A stretch of DNA of 41,262 nt from Russula earlei (GCA_025769875.1 JAGFNK010000459.1:1-41262); one strand, 5' to 3'. Positions 22,953 to 32,096 are shown, counted from the first letter of the stretch. The notes: generated from the sequence alone by a model not told the origin. Numbers and translations are program-made.

Positions 22953-24444
22953 TCAGTTGTGTGCTTTATGCTCTTTACGGTTAAATAACAACCAGTAAGC
23001 CAATCCGCTTACGACGAAACCTACAAACCATGCGTAATTATACAAATGTATTATCCATGCTGGCATTGCATCCTGCGGAATTACACCGATGGTAGCAAAA
23101 AATCCCGGAACATTGGGTAAGATGCCTGCCAGTAACGCAATGATGGCTGCCCGGTTAAATCCTTTGCTGAAAGTGTATGCGCCTTGGTGTTTGTATAGAT
23201 CATCCGTTAACAGTTGCTGGTGACGGATAAAATAATAGTCAACAATCATTATACCGCCTATAGGCCCTAATAAACTCGAGTAGCCTACCAACCATGTAAA
23301 ATATAGCCATGGGGGTCAGCAACGAGTTTCCATGGAAAGATCAGGATGCCAATGATACCTGTAATGTATCCTCCTGTTTTGAAGCTGATCTTCGAAGGAG
23401 AAAGGTTGGCTATATCATTCGCCGGGCTTACTATGTTGGCTGCAATATTGGTAGCTAAAGTAGAAATAACAACAGCGATCATTACAAAACTTACTATCAG
23501 TTTGCTATCAAACTTGCCGGCTAACTCAACAGGATCCCAGATGGTGGTACCATATATAATAGTAGTAGCCGAAGTAACCACTACGCCTATAAAGGAGATC
23601 AGGGTCATAGAAGAAGGAAGTGCGATAGCCTGCCCTCTGATCTGTGCCCGCTGGCTCTTTGCATAGCGTGTGAAATCAGGAATATTCAGCGACAGGGTTG
23701 CCCAAAAACCAATGACACCTGTTAATGCAGGAAAGAAGAAATGAAAGAAATCGCTGTTAGTAGCAAACTTCGAAGGCTGGTGCAGGATAGGGCCCAGGCC
23801 ATGAGCTGCTGAAATAGCCCAGAACAGAAGCGCCAATGCAGCTATGGGTAAAAGAAAGCTTTAAATACCAATAGCTTCTTAATGCTATCTACACCCAGGT
23901 ATATTATATACATATTGATCAGCCAGAACAAAAAGAAAGTAATGGCTGGCCCGGTTTCTAACCCAAAGGAAGCAGGAAATATACGTGGTAGGGTTGCCAG
24001 TGAGGGGAACCATATATGTAGCATCTGGTATAATGCGTGACCGCCAATCCATGTTTGGATACCAAACCAGCCACAGGCTACAATAGCCCGTAACATAGCC
24101 GGTATATTAGCCCCTTTTACGCCAAAGCTTGCCCTGGCAAATACAGGAAAAGGAATGCCATACTTAGCGCCTGCATGACCATTTAATACCATAGGAATCA
24201 ATACTACCAGGTTACCTAACAGGATAACAACGATCGCCTGCCACCAGTTCATCCCTCCATTGATCAATGAACTGGCCAGTGTATATGAAGGGATGCAAAG
24301 GCTCATACTGATCCATAGTGCAGCATAGTTCCAGGTACCCCAGGTTCGTTTGGTAACGGGAACAGGGGCAAGGTCATCGCTATATAAGGATGATGTGGTA
24401 ATGTTGGGCGATTCCTGCATGTTTGTTAGGGGTTTGGCTTCCAA
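22953..24444 (-). pseudogene. NCS1 family nucleobase permease, broken by two frameshifts
   Basis: Three consecutive frames together cover one NCS1 transporter of about 500 residues. The first (24444-23842) runs from TKRTWGTWNYAALWISMSLCI through GGHALYQML to SIKKLLVFKAFF and then hits a stop. The second carries ALLFWAISAAHGLGPIL to KLVADPHGYI. The third resumes at VGYSSLLGPIGGIMIVDYYF and ends KEHKAHN. In both breaks one base is missing in a run of four A on the plus strand (23850-23853 and 23298-23301). NCS1 proteins import uracil, hydantoin or allantoin with a cation, which fits the operon. Conservation on both sides of each break is high, so either the breaks are recent or they are sequence errors. 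Confidence 0.9.
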
Positions 24445-24483
24445 TTTACTAATTCACAGGCAAAGAGCAATGTCAGAGGCCGT

Positions 24484-25833
24484 TTAGCTGGTATATTCAT
24501 CTGCAATTTTCAACGCTTCGCTTATCATAGCCAGTCCCTCATCCATTTCTTCTTTGGTAATACACAGGGGTGGCGCTATAAATACATAATTCCACCTTAC
24601 AAAGGCATACATACCCAGTTCTTTCAGTTTGCCGGCTACTTTGTTCATGATGGCCATCTCATCCGGCTTTGCATTAAAGGGGGCCATCGGTTCTTTGGTA
24701 GTCCTGTTCTTTACCAGTTCAATACAACCTAATAAACCGGTGGTTCTAAAATCGCCAATGCTGGGGTGCTGCTGTTTCATGGCTTCCACGCGTTGCTCTA
24801 CATACTTGCCCATGGTAGCGGCATTCTCAATAAGATTTTCGTCTTCATAGATCTTTAGCACTTCCACACCTGCTGCGCAGGCAACCGGATGAGCAGAGTA
24901 GGTGAGGCCCAGCCACAATACCTTATCATTAAAATAATTGGCAATGGTATCTGTAACAATGAGGGCTCCCAATGGTAAATAACCTGCTGTAATACCCTTG
25001 GCAGTAGCGATCATATCCGGTACCACGCCATGTACATCACAGGCAAACCAGGCGCCCGTTCTGCCAAAGCCGCTCATTACTTCATCTGCTATCAGCAGTA
25101 TGCCATGTTTATCACACAGTGCCCTGATCTTTTGTAAATAATCCGGTGGATATTTGATGCATCCTGATGAACCACTTTCTCCTTCCATTAAGATGGCAGC
25201 AACGTTTTCAGGCCCTTCAAATTCTATCACACGTTCAATATGGCTTACACATTCCCTGGAGCAGGAGGTGATCTCTTTGCCCCATGGACAGCGATAGCAA
25301 TAAGGATCTTCTACATGCACGAAGTTGGGTGCCTGTTGTGCATCTGCTGCCAGTTTACGGGGATCGCCACCAGCAGTCATTGCACCATAGGAAGAACCAT
25401 GAAAGGCACGATAACGGGTAATGATCTTATGCCTACCCGTGTATAATCTTGCCAGCTTAATGGCGTTTTCTATAGCGGTAGCGCCACACACGGTGAAGAG
25501 TGTTTTCTGTAAGTTACCCGGTGTGATTTCTGCCAGTTTCTTCCCCAGGTCACCACGTGCTTTGGTTACACAGCTGGGTGTTACATAGCTTACTTCCTGC
25601 ATCTGTTTTACCACGGCTTCTGTTACACGCTGGTTACCATGACCGATGTTTACATTGATTAACCCGGAAGAAAAATCTATATACCGCTTGCCTTCATAAT
25701 CATATAAGTATACTCCTTCTGCATGCTTTACAGCAATAGGTGCAATGCCTTTTTGTTTGCTCCAGGAAAACAGGGTATAGTCGAGATTATCCTGTATAAT
25801 TTCCTGTGTTTCGGTTAGGGTTTCTGTCTGCAT
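24484..25833 (-). CDS. Class III aminotransferase, probably beta-alanine (or beta-aminoisobutyrate) transaminase
   Basis: 449 residues with the PLP fold of class III (omega) aminotransferases: FTVCGATAIENAIKLAR, AFHGSSYGAMTAGG, ILLIADEVMSGFGRTG (D250) and the PLP-lysine K279 in MIATAKGITAGYLPLGA. A Cys-rich insertion (C179, C182, C191, C195 in YCYRCPWGKEITSCSREC) is shared by related enzymes. In this operon it should move the amino group of beta-alanine or beta-aminoisobutyrate to a keto acid, giving malonate or methylmalonate semialdehyde for the next enzyme. Sequence alone does not fix the donor or acceptor; GABA or taurine are alternatives. Confidence 0.88.
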   Translation of the reverse strand: MQTETLTETQEIIQDNLDYTLFSWSKQKGIAPIAVKHAEGVYLYDYEGKRYIDFSSGLINVNIGHGNQRVTEAVVKQMQEVSYVTPSCVTKARGDLGKKLAEITPGNLQKTLFTVCGATAIENAIKLARLYTGRHKIITRYRAFHGSSYGAMTAGGDPRKLAADAQQAPNFVHVEDPYCYRCPWGKEITSCSRECVSHIERVIEFEGPENVAAILMEGESGSSGCIKYPPDYLQKIRALCDKHGILLIADEVMSGFGRTGAWFACDVHGVVPDMIATAKGITAGYLPLGALIVTDTIANYFNDKVLWLGLTYSAHPVACAAGVEVLKIYEDENLIENAATMGKYVEQRVEAMKQQHPSIGDFRTTGLLGCIELVKNRTTKEPMAPFNAKPDEMAIMNKVAGKLKELGMYAFVRWNYVFIAPPLCITKEEMDEGLAMISEALKIADEYTS

Positions 25834-25878
25834 ATCTCTGTTGTTTCAGTTATTGTAGAGCCGCCTGCGGCGGCGGAA

Positions 25879-27342
25879 TCAGCTCATCCAGTTTACGCCT
25901 GCTTCAGGATTCCATTTGGTGGTGCTCTTCTTGAGCTTTGTCCAGAACTCAATAGAGCTTTTACCGGTAATATCACCCACACCAAATTTACTCTCGTTCC
26001 AGCCGCCAAAAGAGAAAGGCTCCCTTGGTACAGGTACGCCTACGTTTACACCGATCATGCCCGCGCTTGCCCTGTCTATGATGTACCGGGCCATACCACC
26101 ATTCTGTGTAAATACAGATGCTGCGTTGCCATAAGGATTGGCATTTTCAATGGCCAATGCTTCGTCTACGGTATTGGTACGCATAATACTGATTACCGGG
26201 CCAAAAACTTCTTCTTTGGCTATTGCCATATCAGGTGTTACATAGTCAATCACAGTAGGGCCAACATAAGTGCCTTTCTCTTTTCCATTTACTACTGTAC
26301 GCCTGCCATCCACCAATATCTTAGCGCCCTGTTGTTCTGCTTCTGTGATATAACGTTCAATGCGGTCTTTGGAATCTTTGTTGATAACAGCGCCGAGGTT
26401 CTTGCCTGCTACTATCTTTTTGGCTTCTTCACATATCTTATCTATTATATGATCTACCTGCCCAACAGCTACCATAGCAGAAGCTGCCATACAACGCTGC
26501 CCGGCACAGCCGCTCATAGAAGCCGCTACATTCTGGGCCGTCATATCCGGTTTGGCATCGGGTAATACCATGAGGTGGTTTTTTGCGCCACCCAATGCGA
26601 GGCAACGCTTATAATTATGTGTAGCACGCTGGTAAACGATCTTCGCTACTTTGGTAGAACCTACAAAAGATACTGCTTCTATGCCTGGATGGTCGCAAAT
26701 GGCATTCACTATTTCCACATCGCCATGCACTACGTTGAACACGCCATCGGGTAGGCCTGCTTCTTTTAACAACAGGGCCAACTTACCAACACTCAATGGT
26801 ACTTTTTCAGAAGGTTTGATGATCATGCAATTGCCCAGGGCTATGGCATTGGGTATCGTCCAGTTAGGCACCATGCTGGGGAAATTAAAAGGCACAATAG
26901 AGGCCACTACCCCCAGGGGTACATGCTCTGTTCTGCATTCCACGCCTTTGCTTACTTCCAGCACTTCACCTGTTACCAGTTGCGGGAGAGATGTGGCAAA
27001 CTCGGTGAGTTCTATACATTTTTCTATTTCGGCAACGGATTCTCCCAGTGTCTTCCCGTTCTCTTCGCTGCAGAGTGCAGCCAGCTCATCCAGGTGTTTT
27101 TCCAGTAAATATTTATAACGAAAGAACACTTGTACTCTTTCTTTAATAGGTGTTTTACTCCAGGCCGGAAATGCCGCTTTAGCGCTTTGCACAGCCTCGT
27201 CTAAATCTTTTGAACATGATAGCGGAACTGTGGATAACAATGTTCCATCCAATGGGGAAATTATCTCTAATTTTCTCTCCGAACTGGAAGATGAGTTAAC
27301 AAATTTCCCGTTTACGTAGTTTTGAACTTGGCTGTATTTCAT
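25879..27342 (-). CDS. mmsA: CoA-acylating malonate/methylmalonate-semialdehyde dehydrogenase
   Basis: 487 residues of the aldehyde dehydrogenase superfamily, MmsA group: PLGVVASIVPFNFPSMVPNW, IKPSEKVP, FVGSTKVAK, LGGAKNHLMVLPDA (typical of the CoA-dependent branch), the catalytic C284 in SGCAGQRCMAAS, and KEEVFGPVIS. It oxidises malonate or methylmalonate semialdehyde with NAD and CoA to acetyl- or propionyl-CoA with loss of CO2, completing pyrimidine degradation. First gene of the minus-strand operon, divergent from the Lrp/AsnC gene. Confidence 0.93.
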   Translation of the reverse strand: MKYSQVQNYVNGKFVNSSSSSERKLEIISPLDGTLLSTVPLSCSKDLDEAVQSAKAAFPAWSKTPIKERVQVFFRYKYLLEKHLDELAALCSEENGKTLGESVAEIEKCIELTEFATSLPQLVTGEVLEVSKGVECRTEHVPLGVVASIVPFNFPSMVPNWTIPNAIALGNCMIIKPSEKVPLSVGKLALLLKEAGLPDGVFNVVHGDVEIVNAICDHPGIEAVSFVGSTKVAKIVYQRATHNYKRCLALGGAKNHLMVLPDAKPDMTAQNVAASMSGCAGQRCMAASAMVAVGQVDHIIDKICEEAKKIVAGKNLGAVINKDSKDRIERYITEAEQQGAKILVDGRRTVVNGKEKGTYVGPTVIDYVTPDMAIAKEEVFGPVISIMRTNTVDEALAIENANPYGNAASVFTQNGGMARYIIDRASAGMIGVNVGVPVPREPFSFGGWNESKFGVGDITGKSSIEFWTKLKKSTTKWNPEAGVNWMS

Positions 27343-27489
27343 TATTCTGCCTAATTAATTATATATTTTATATAAAAGTATACCTAAAAATACAAATATT
27401 TTATTTAACAGGTAGCATGATTGACAAATATATTTTTTGTTCATGCTTATATTGATGATACCATCATTCAAAAAACCCAAACCACAGAT
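27343..27489. promoter_or_regulatory. Divergent control region between mmsA operon and Lrp/AsnC gene
   Basis: 147 very A/T-rich bases with overlapping near-palindromes such as TTATATATTTTATATAA (27358-27374), the kind of sequence bound by Lrp/AsnC proteins. It must hold the promoters of both the catabolic operon and the regulator. No exact TAnnTTTG box was picked out for either direction. Confidence 0.5.
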
Positions 27490-27951
27490 ATGTCACACGT
27501 ACTGGATGATCTTGATTTTGCCATTCTATCTTACCTCCAAAAGGATGGTCGTATGTCCTTTACCGTAATCGCGGATAAATTACAGGTTTCTATCGGAACT
27601 ATCAGAACAAGATTTAATAAATTAATTGAGGATGGCACCATCAGTATTATCGGCAGGGTTGATCCTGATAAAGTGGGCTTTCATGCTTATGCACATATTG
27701 CTGTTTTTGTAAGGCCGATCACGTTGAAAGAAAAGGTAGCACAGGAGATCATGAATAAGCCGGAAGTAAGCTTCCTGGCCATGACTTCGGGCGATTATGA
27801 CCTGGAAGTAGATGCTATGTGCCGGGATAACGACCACCTGGTAAAGTTCATCAATGAACTGGCTGAGATTGAAGGGGTACATCAAACTACTACTACTATG
27901 TACTTTAAGGTATATAAATATGCGCAGCCGGATTTAAACTTATTGAAGTAG
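27490..27951 (+). CDS. Lrp/AsnC family transcriptional regulator
   Basis: The start MSHVLDDLDFAILSYL gives 153 residues, the family's usual size; the frame opens 23 codons earlier in the A/T-rich control region. An N-terminal winged HTH (DLDFAILSYLQKDGRMSFTVIADKLQVSIGTIRTRFNKL, followed by GTISIIGRVDP) is followed by the RAM ligand-binding domain (HIAVFVRPI, VSFLAMTSGDYDLEVDAMCRD). It is divergent from the pyrimidine operon, so control of that operon, perhaps in response to beta-alanine or a related amino acid, is likely but inferred. Confidence 0.93.
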   Translation: MSHVLDDLDFAILSYLQKDGRMSFTVIADKLQVSIGTIRTRFNKLIEDGTISIIGRVDPDKVGFHAYAHIAVFVRPITLKEKVAQEIMNKPEVSFLAMTSGDYDLEVDAMCRDNDHLVKFINELAEIEGVHQTTTTMYFKVYKYAQPDLNLLK

Positions 27952-27972
27952 CAACCTTATATAATAGATTTG
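27943..27972 (+). promoter_or_regulatory. trmH promoter
   Basis: TTG at 27943-27945 and TAGATTTG at 27965-27972 are separated by 19 bases, an exact match to the Bacteroidota -33/-7 consensus. The trmH ATG is 18 bases downstream of the -7 box. The -33 element overlaps the end of the Lrp/AsnC gene. Confidence 0.7.
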
Positions 27973-27990
27973 CGTTTTCAATATAGTTGA

Positions 27991-28590
27991 ATGACCACTG
28001 AACGAAGAGAAAAACTGTTAAAGGTATTGCGGCAACGCCAGGCAGGTATTACTGTTGTGATGGAGAATGTACAGGACCCGCACAATATCTCTGCGGTGAT
28101 GCGCACCTGCGATGCAGTTGGCATACAGGACATCTATATTCTTACCACCAAAATACCGCGTCATCAAAAGTTTGGAGCCAGGAGCAGCAGCAGTGCTGCC
28201 AAATGGCTAACGGTTCACCAGTTTGAGGATGCTTCTCTTTGTTTTGAGGCATTGCGTAAGCGGTATGATACCATTTTAACTACCCATCTTTCTGCCGATG
28301 CTATTGGTTTGTACGAGGTGGATTTCACAACAAGCGTAGCCCTTGTTTTTGGCAATGAACATAGCGGTGTGAGTGAGGAGGTAAGGGCCCTGGCAGATGG
28401 TAATTTTATCATCCCGCAAATGGGTATCATTCAAAGCCTGAATATTTCTGTAGCATGTGCGGTAAGTATCTATGAAGCCTATCGCCAGAAACAGGCAGCG
28501 GGACATTATACGGAACCTTCCTTACCTGCCCATCAAATGGAACAACTGTTGAATGAATGGGGCTTTGAAGAAGGTGAAGCAACTGTTTAA
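27991..28590 (+). CDS. trmH: tRNA (guanosine-2'-O-)-methyltransferase TrmH
   Basis: 199 residues of the SpoU/TrmH (SPOUT) family. The N-terminus LLKVLRQRQAGITVVMENVQDPHNISAVMRTCDAVGI and the knot motifs VALVFGNEHSGVSEE and IIPQMGIIQSLNISVACAVSIYEA follow E. coli TrmH closely, including the catalytic Arg in MRTCDAVG. It methylates the 2'-OH of G18 in tRNA. A related 23S rRNA Gm2251 role (RlmB) is less likely given the TrmH-like start. It has its own strong promoter. Confidence 0.9.
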   Translation: MTTERREKLLKVLRQRQAGITVVMENVQDPHNISAVMRTCDAVGIQDIYILTTKIPRHQKFGARSSSSAAKWLTVHQFEDASLCFEALRKRYDTILTTHLSADAIGLYEVDFTTSVALVFGNEHSGVSEEVRALADGNFIIPQMGIIQSLNISVACAVSIYEAYRQKQAAGHYTEPSLPAHQMEQLLNEWGFEEGEATV

Positions 28591-28613
28591 TCTCATCTAA
28601 AAATAAGCTTCCT

Positions 28614-29093
28614 ATGAAGAAAGTGTTTTGTATACTGATGATCGTATTGGCCACCAATACTTCATTCAGCCAGCAGATACAGAAAGTGAAGATCACTGAT
28701 GTATTAAAGATGGCAGATACCAGCTCTGTACCTCTTGTTATTAACTTCTGGGCTACCTGGTGCCAGCCTTGCGTGCATGAATTACCCTGGTTTCAAAAAA
28801 CAGTAAATGCTTACAAGGACAAGCATGTAAAGCTGTTATTGGTAAGCCTTGACTTCCCGGATGATTACCCTAAAGCCATTGCTGATTTTATTAAGAAAAA
28901 TAAGTACACCGCCGATGTAGTATGGCTCAATGAAACAGATGCCAATTACTTCTGCGCCAAGGTAGATAGAACATGGGAAGGTACCATTCCTGTTACCCTG
29001 ATGGTAAACAACAGCAAGCATTACCGCCAGTTCTTTAACCAGCAATTGCCTGAAGCAAGATTAAAACAAGAGATACAGAAACTGGTAGAGTAG
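28614..29093 (+). CDS. Exported thioredoxin-like protein (TlpA type)
   Basis: 159 residues: a Sec signal peptide (residues 1-19, ending TSFS) and one thioredoxin domain with the active site W-C50-Q-P-C53 (VINFWATWCQPCVHELP) and the cis-Pro loop GTIPVTLMV. It probably acts as a periplasmic thiol reductase, as in cytochrome maturation or repair of disulfides. It begins 23 bases after trmH on the same strand, so co-transcription is likely, and converges with a small gene at 29099. Confidence 0.92.
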   Translation: MKKVFCILMIVLATNTSFSQQIQKVKITDVLKMADTSSVPLVINFWATWCQPCVHELPWFQKTVNAYKDKHVKLLLVSLDFPDDYPKAIADFIKKNKYTADVVWLNETDANYFCAKVDRTWEGTIPVTLMVNNSKHYRQFFNQQLPEARLKQEIQKLVE

Positions 29094-29098
29094 GAGTG

Positions 29099-29275
29099 TT
29101 ATTCCTCTTCCGGTTGCGTCATTCTTTTGATCAGCCGGATACAGATGATCAAAGCACCAATGCTGCCACTGGCTAATAAAATACCTAAGAGGCTGCCGCA
29201 ACGCATACCATCAATTAAGGCATACACGGCACACAATAAGATGGCTGCAAGCAGGAGGGAGTTGATCGTTCTCAT
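29099..29275 (-). CDS. Small two-helix membrane protein (58 aa)
   Basis: A 58-codon frame on the minus strand, MRTINSLLLAAILLCAVYAL..., with two hydrophobic helices (residues 5-20 and 27-46) and a charged tail (RLIKRMTQPEEE). It is convergent with the TlpA-like gene, five bases apart. The strong membrane profile and clean ends support a real gene; no family is recognised. Confidence 0.6.
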   Translation of the reverse strand: MRTINSLLLAAILLCAVYALIDGMRCGSLLGILLASGSIGALIICIRLIKRMTQPEEE

Positions 29276-29332
29276 ATTTCAGCGTTTAGCATATTGAATA
29301 ATAATTGAGATGCTCCTGCCAAGTGTATTCCA

Positions 29333-29367
29333 TAAAAAAAGGACTGAAAATTTTCAGTCCTTTTTTA
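29333..29367 (-). terminator. Intrinsic terminator of the redoxin gene
   Basis: AAAAAAAGGACTGAAAA directly abuts TTTTCAGTCCTTTTTTA, a perfect hairpin 19 bases beyond the stop of the minus-strand redoxin gene. The A- and T-tracts on both sides allow bidirectional use. Confidence 0.9.
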
Positions 29368-29385
29368 TTATAACTAAGGTTGTAA

Positions 29386-29994
29386 TTAGCTTACCCTCTT
29401 GATAGAGCAACCGATGCTTTTGCTTTCTTTTATTGCTATGGGTTTACCACTGGCAACTTCATCAATCGCTTCTTTCAGATACTCTTTCTTTACATTGGAT
29501 GGATCTGTAGGGTTATCATCAATAGCGCCTTTGTATATTATTTTACCGTCATTGCTAACCAGGAAGATTTCAGGTGTGTGGCTGGCACCATAGGCGTCTG
29601 CTATTTTGGAGTCTTTATCCACTACATAAGAAAAAGTATACCCCTGTTGCTTAGCATAGGTTTGCATAGCTGCATAAGAATCATCGGCACTGCGTTGTGC
29701 TTCGTTGGAGTTGATCACGATAACACCGATGTTGTGTTGCTTGGCATAAGCAGCAATGTCCTTAGTTCGTTGTTGGTTTTTAACAACTACAGGGCAGGTA
29801 TTGCAACTAAACATTACCAGTACACCGTTTTTACCAATGGACTGTTTGATGGAGGTTTCCTTACCACTCACATCTTTCATCATTACTTCTACCAGGGGGG
29901 CTGTAGAACCCACTGCTATAGACTGTATATTCTGCTGTGCCACCAGGCGGCCTGCCATGAGGGCTATTAGTGAAAAGAACAATACTTTTTTCAT
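29386..29994 (-). CDS. Exported thioredoxin-fold redoxin protein
   Basis: 202 residues with a signal peptide (1-19, ending RLVAQ) and a peroxiredoxin/thioredoxin-like fold: GSTAPLVEVMMKDVSGKE, then VLVMFSCNTCPVVVKNQ with the cysteines C64 and C67, SNEAQRSADDSYAAM, and ASHTPEIFLVSNDGKIIYKGAIDDNP. The CNTCP motif and the TPEIFL cis-Pro loop match redoxin-domain proteins thought to reduce or oxidise thiols in the periplasm. It is monocistronic with its own terminator. Confidence 0.9.
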   Translation of the reverse strand: MKKVLFFSLIALMAGRLVAQQNIQSIAVGSTAPLVEVMMKDVSGKETSIKQSIGKNGVLVMFSCNTCPVVVKNQQRTKDIAAYAKQHNIGVIVINSNEAQRSADDSYAAMQTYAKQQGYTFSYVVDKDSKIADAYGASHTPEIFLVSNDGKIIYKGAIDDNPTDPSNVKKEYLKEAIDEVASGKPIAIKESKSIGCSIKRVS

Positions 29995-30037
29995 ACCAAA
30001 AGATTTTATAGACTAAAATTAGCAGGTTTCTGATATT

Positions 30038-30982
30038 TTACCCATTACTTTTTACGGGCGGTTTATTTTTCTCTTTTTCCAGGTACATGATGGACACATT
30101 GAGCTCGAAACCGATCAGTAATATCAGGGAATTAAAATAGATTAATATCATCAGGATCAATACCGTGCCGATAGAGCCATACACTTTGTTGTAATGCGCA
30201 AAATTGTTAACCCAAAACGAAAAGAATACGGTGGCGAGCAATATAAGGGCTGTAGCCAGAACAGCACCAGGCGAGAACAATGCCCAGCGCTTTTTTACAG
30301 AAGGGGCAAACTTGTAAATAAACGCAATACCATAGTACAGGAAGGCTACGATCACTATCCAGCGTACGCTGTTCCACCAGGTTACCTTTGTTTTCTTTGC
30401 ATGAAATACATTTCGGAGCAAACCGGCTAATTGCTGCTGCCCTATGAGTACCAGGGAAGAGGCTATTAACAATAAAATAAGGATCGTGGTTAAACGGATG
30501 GCACGCCAGCGTTTATGCAGGAAGAAAGCTTTGGTTTCCTTTACTGACCGGTCGAATGTTCTGATAATGCCCATCATGGCATTGGAAGAGTAGAACATGA
30601 GTAATACAAAACCAAAAGAGAACACGCCTACATGTTTTTTTAACAGGTCGTTTAAGAGTGTTTCCAGTAGCTTATAGGTATTCGAATTGGGCGTAATGTC
30701 TTTAAACAGGCCCAACAGCTCATTCTTAAAACTGGCAGAATCCGGCAGGTAAGGGATAATAGAAAATACGAAAAGCACAGCGGCCGGTAATGCCATGATG
30801 AGATTAAATGAGATAGCCGCAGCCCGATCATTCAGCCCCACTTTTTTTACCTGGCGTAAGAAGAACTGTATTACATCGTACAAGGGCAAGCCTCTGAATC
30901 CCGGGATGAACATCTTCCTGCTTTTATGGATCATAAAAGCCACGGGTGGTATTTTATATACTATGCGCTCAAATTTGGTCAT
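30038..30982 (-). CDS. YihY/BrkB family integral membrane protein
   Basis: 314 residues with about six membrane helices, preceded by the cytoplasmic FIPGFRGLPLYDVIQFFLRQV. Family blocks seen: DRAAAISFNLIMALPAAVLFVFSIIPYL, FYSSNAMMGIIRTFDRSV, and GSIGTVLILMILIYFNSLILLIGFELN. The family (YihY, often labelled ribonuclease BN by an old misassignment, or BrkB) has no firm function. Four bases downstream of mltG, so in one operon with it. Confidence 0.92.
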   Translation of the reverse strand: MTKFERIVYKIPPVAFMIHKSRKMFIPGFRGLPLYDVIQFFLRQVKKVGLNDRAAAISFNLIMALPAAVLFVFSIIPYLPDSASFKNELLGLFKDITPNSNTYKLLETLLNDLLKKHVGVFSFGFVLLMFYSSNAMMGIIRTFDRSVKETKAFFLHKRWRAIRLTTILILLLIASSLVLIGQQQLAGLLRNVFHAKKTKVTWWNSVRWIVIVAFLYYGIAFIYKFAPSVKKRWALFSPGAVLATALILLATVFFSFWVNNFAHYNKVYGSIGTVLILMILIYFNSLILLIGFELNVSIMYLEKEKNKPPVKSNG

Positions 30983-30986
30983 TCGG

Positions 30987-32030
30987 CTATTCTGGTTCTT
31001 TGTCTGCTTTCTTTTCGGCCATGCGTGCAGTTAAAGCTGCCTGGTATTGTTTGGCGTACTGGCTGTGTTCTGCAAAATTGCTGCTAAAATGGTGATGACC
31101 ATTGAATTCACTGCTGGCCACAAAGAACAGGTAATCTGTTTTTGGGGCATTCAATACAGCATCAAGGGTTTCTAAAGACGGTGTACAGATGGGGCCAGGG
31201 GGCAATCCTTTATTACGATAAGTATTGTAAGGGGAAGCGACTGTGAGGTGACCAAATAAGATCCTTTTTAACCCAAAGTCCCTCAGGGCATATTTTACAG
31301 TTGGGTCAGCGCCCAGGGCCATACCCTTATTGTAACGGTTCATGTATACACTGGCTATATTGCCTTTTTCATCGTTTGCATTGGTTTCTTCTTCTACTAT
31401 AGAAGCCAGGGTATATACCTGTTCTGGTGTAAAGCCCAGCATACCGGCTTTAGCAGTCCTGTTGTTCTTACTCCAGAAGGCATCATGCTCTTCAGCAAGC
31501 CTGTTGAATATTCTTCTTAAAGGGGTGTTCCAGTGAAACGTATAGGTGTCTGGAATAATGAGTGTAAAAACAGTATTGGTATCTACATGGTACGATTGCA
31601 AGCTATCGCTACTGGTAAGGAAATTCATTACGGTAGCAGAATCATGTACAAAGTTCCTGCTGATGAGTTTGGCGAGGTCTTCTTTGGTACGCAGCTTATT
31701 GATGATCAGTTTTATATCGGCCTGTTTGTTATTCTTTAACATTCGGGCGATGTTAAGTAAGCTTTGTCCTTTTTTTACTTCATACTTACCGGGCTTTAAT
31801 TTGTCCCATACACCTGCTTTAGAGGCGATCAAAGAGAAAAGCGTGGTACTTGTTACAATCTTCTTTTCTTCCAATGTGGCCAGTACAGCAGCTTTGTCTG
31901 TTTTGCCTTCTTCAACAATGAAGTACTTTGATTTGTCGTCGAATGTAGTGCCAGATCCGAATGTAAACCAGGCTGCAATGCCTCCAATGATGAGCAGGAT
32001 GAGCACGAAAAAGAGTAGTAGTCGTTTCAT
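30987..32030 (-). CDS. mltG: Endolytic murein transglycosylase MltG
   Basis: 347 residues: an N-terminal membrane anchor (residues 4-24), a LysM-like region (KPGKYEVKKGQSLLNIARMLKN) and the YceG catalytic domain with YTLASIVEEETNANDEKGNIASVYMNR, LGADPTVKYAL and YNTYRNKGLPPGPICTPS. The Glu in ASIVEEE corresponds to the catalytic residue of E. coli MltG. It cleaves nascent glycan strands at the inner membrane and helps set their length. Confidence 0.95.
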   Translation of the reverse strand: MKRLLLFFVLILLIIGGIAAWFTFGSGTTFDDKSKYFIVEEGKTDKAAVLATLEEKKIVTSTTLFSLIASKAGVWDKLKPGKYEVKKGQSLLNIARMLKNNKQADIKLIINKLRTKEDLAKLISRNFVHDSATVMNFLTSSDSLQSYHVDTNTVFTLIIPDTYTFHWNTPLRRIFNRLAEEHDAFWSKNNRTAKAGMLGFTPEQVYTLASIVEEETNANDEKGNIASVYMNRYNKGMALGADPTVKYALRDFGLKRILFGHLTVASPYNTYRNKGLPPGPICTPSLETLDAVLNAPKTDYLFFVASSEFNGHHHFSSNFAEHSQYAKQYQAALTARMAEKKADKEPE

Positions 32031-32045
32031 AAGAGTAAGATAAAT

Positions 32046-32080
32046 AAAAAACCCTGACTGTGTTAACAGGCAGGGTTGAA
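32046..32080 (-). terminator. Intrinsic terminator of secG
   Basis: On the minus strand AACCCTG...CAGGGTT with an inner CTGT/ACAG stem (32050-32077) is followed by a run of T. It ends the miaB-to-secG cluster and separates it from mltG. Confidence 0.85.
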
Positions 32081-32096
32081 AGATATGATGTTATTG

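Noticed and set aside
22953..24444. Programmed frameshifting in the NCS1 permease
   Set aside because: Two separate shifts in one transporter gene without slippery heptamers or downstream structures fit deletions or sequence errors better.
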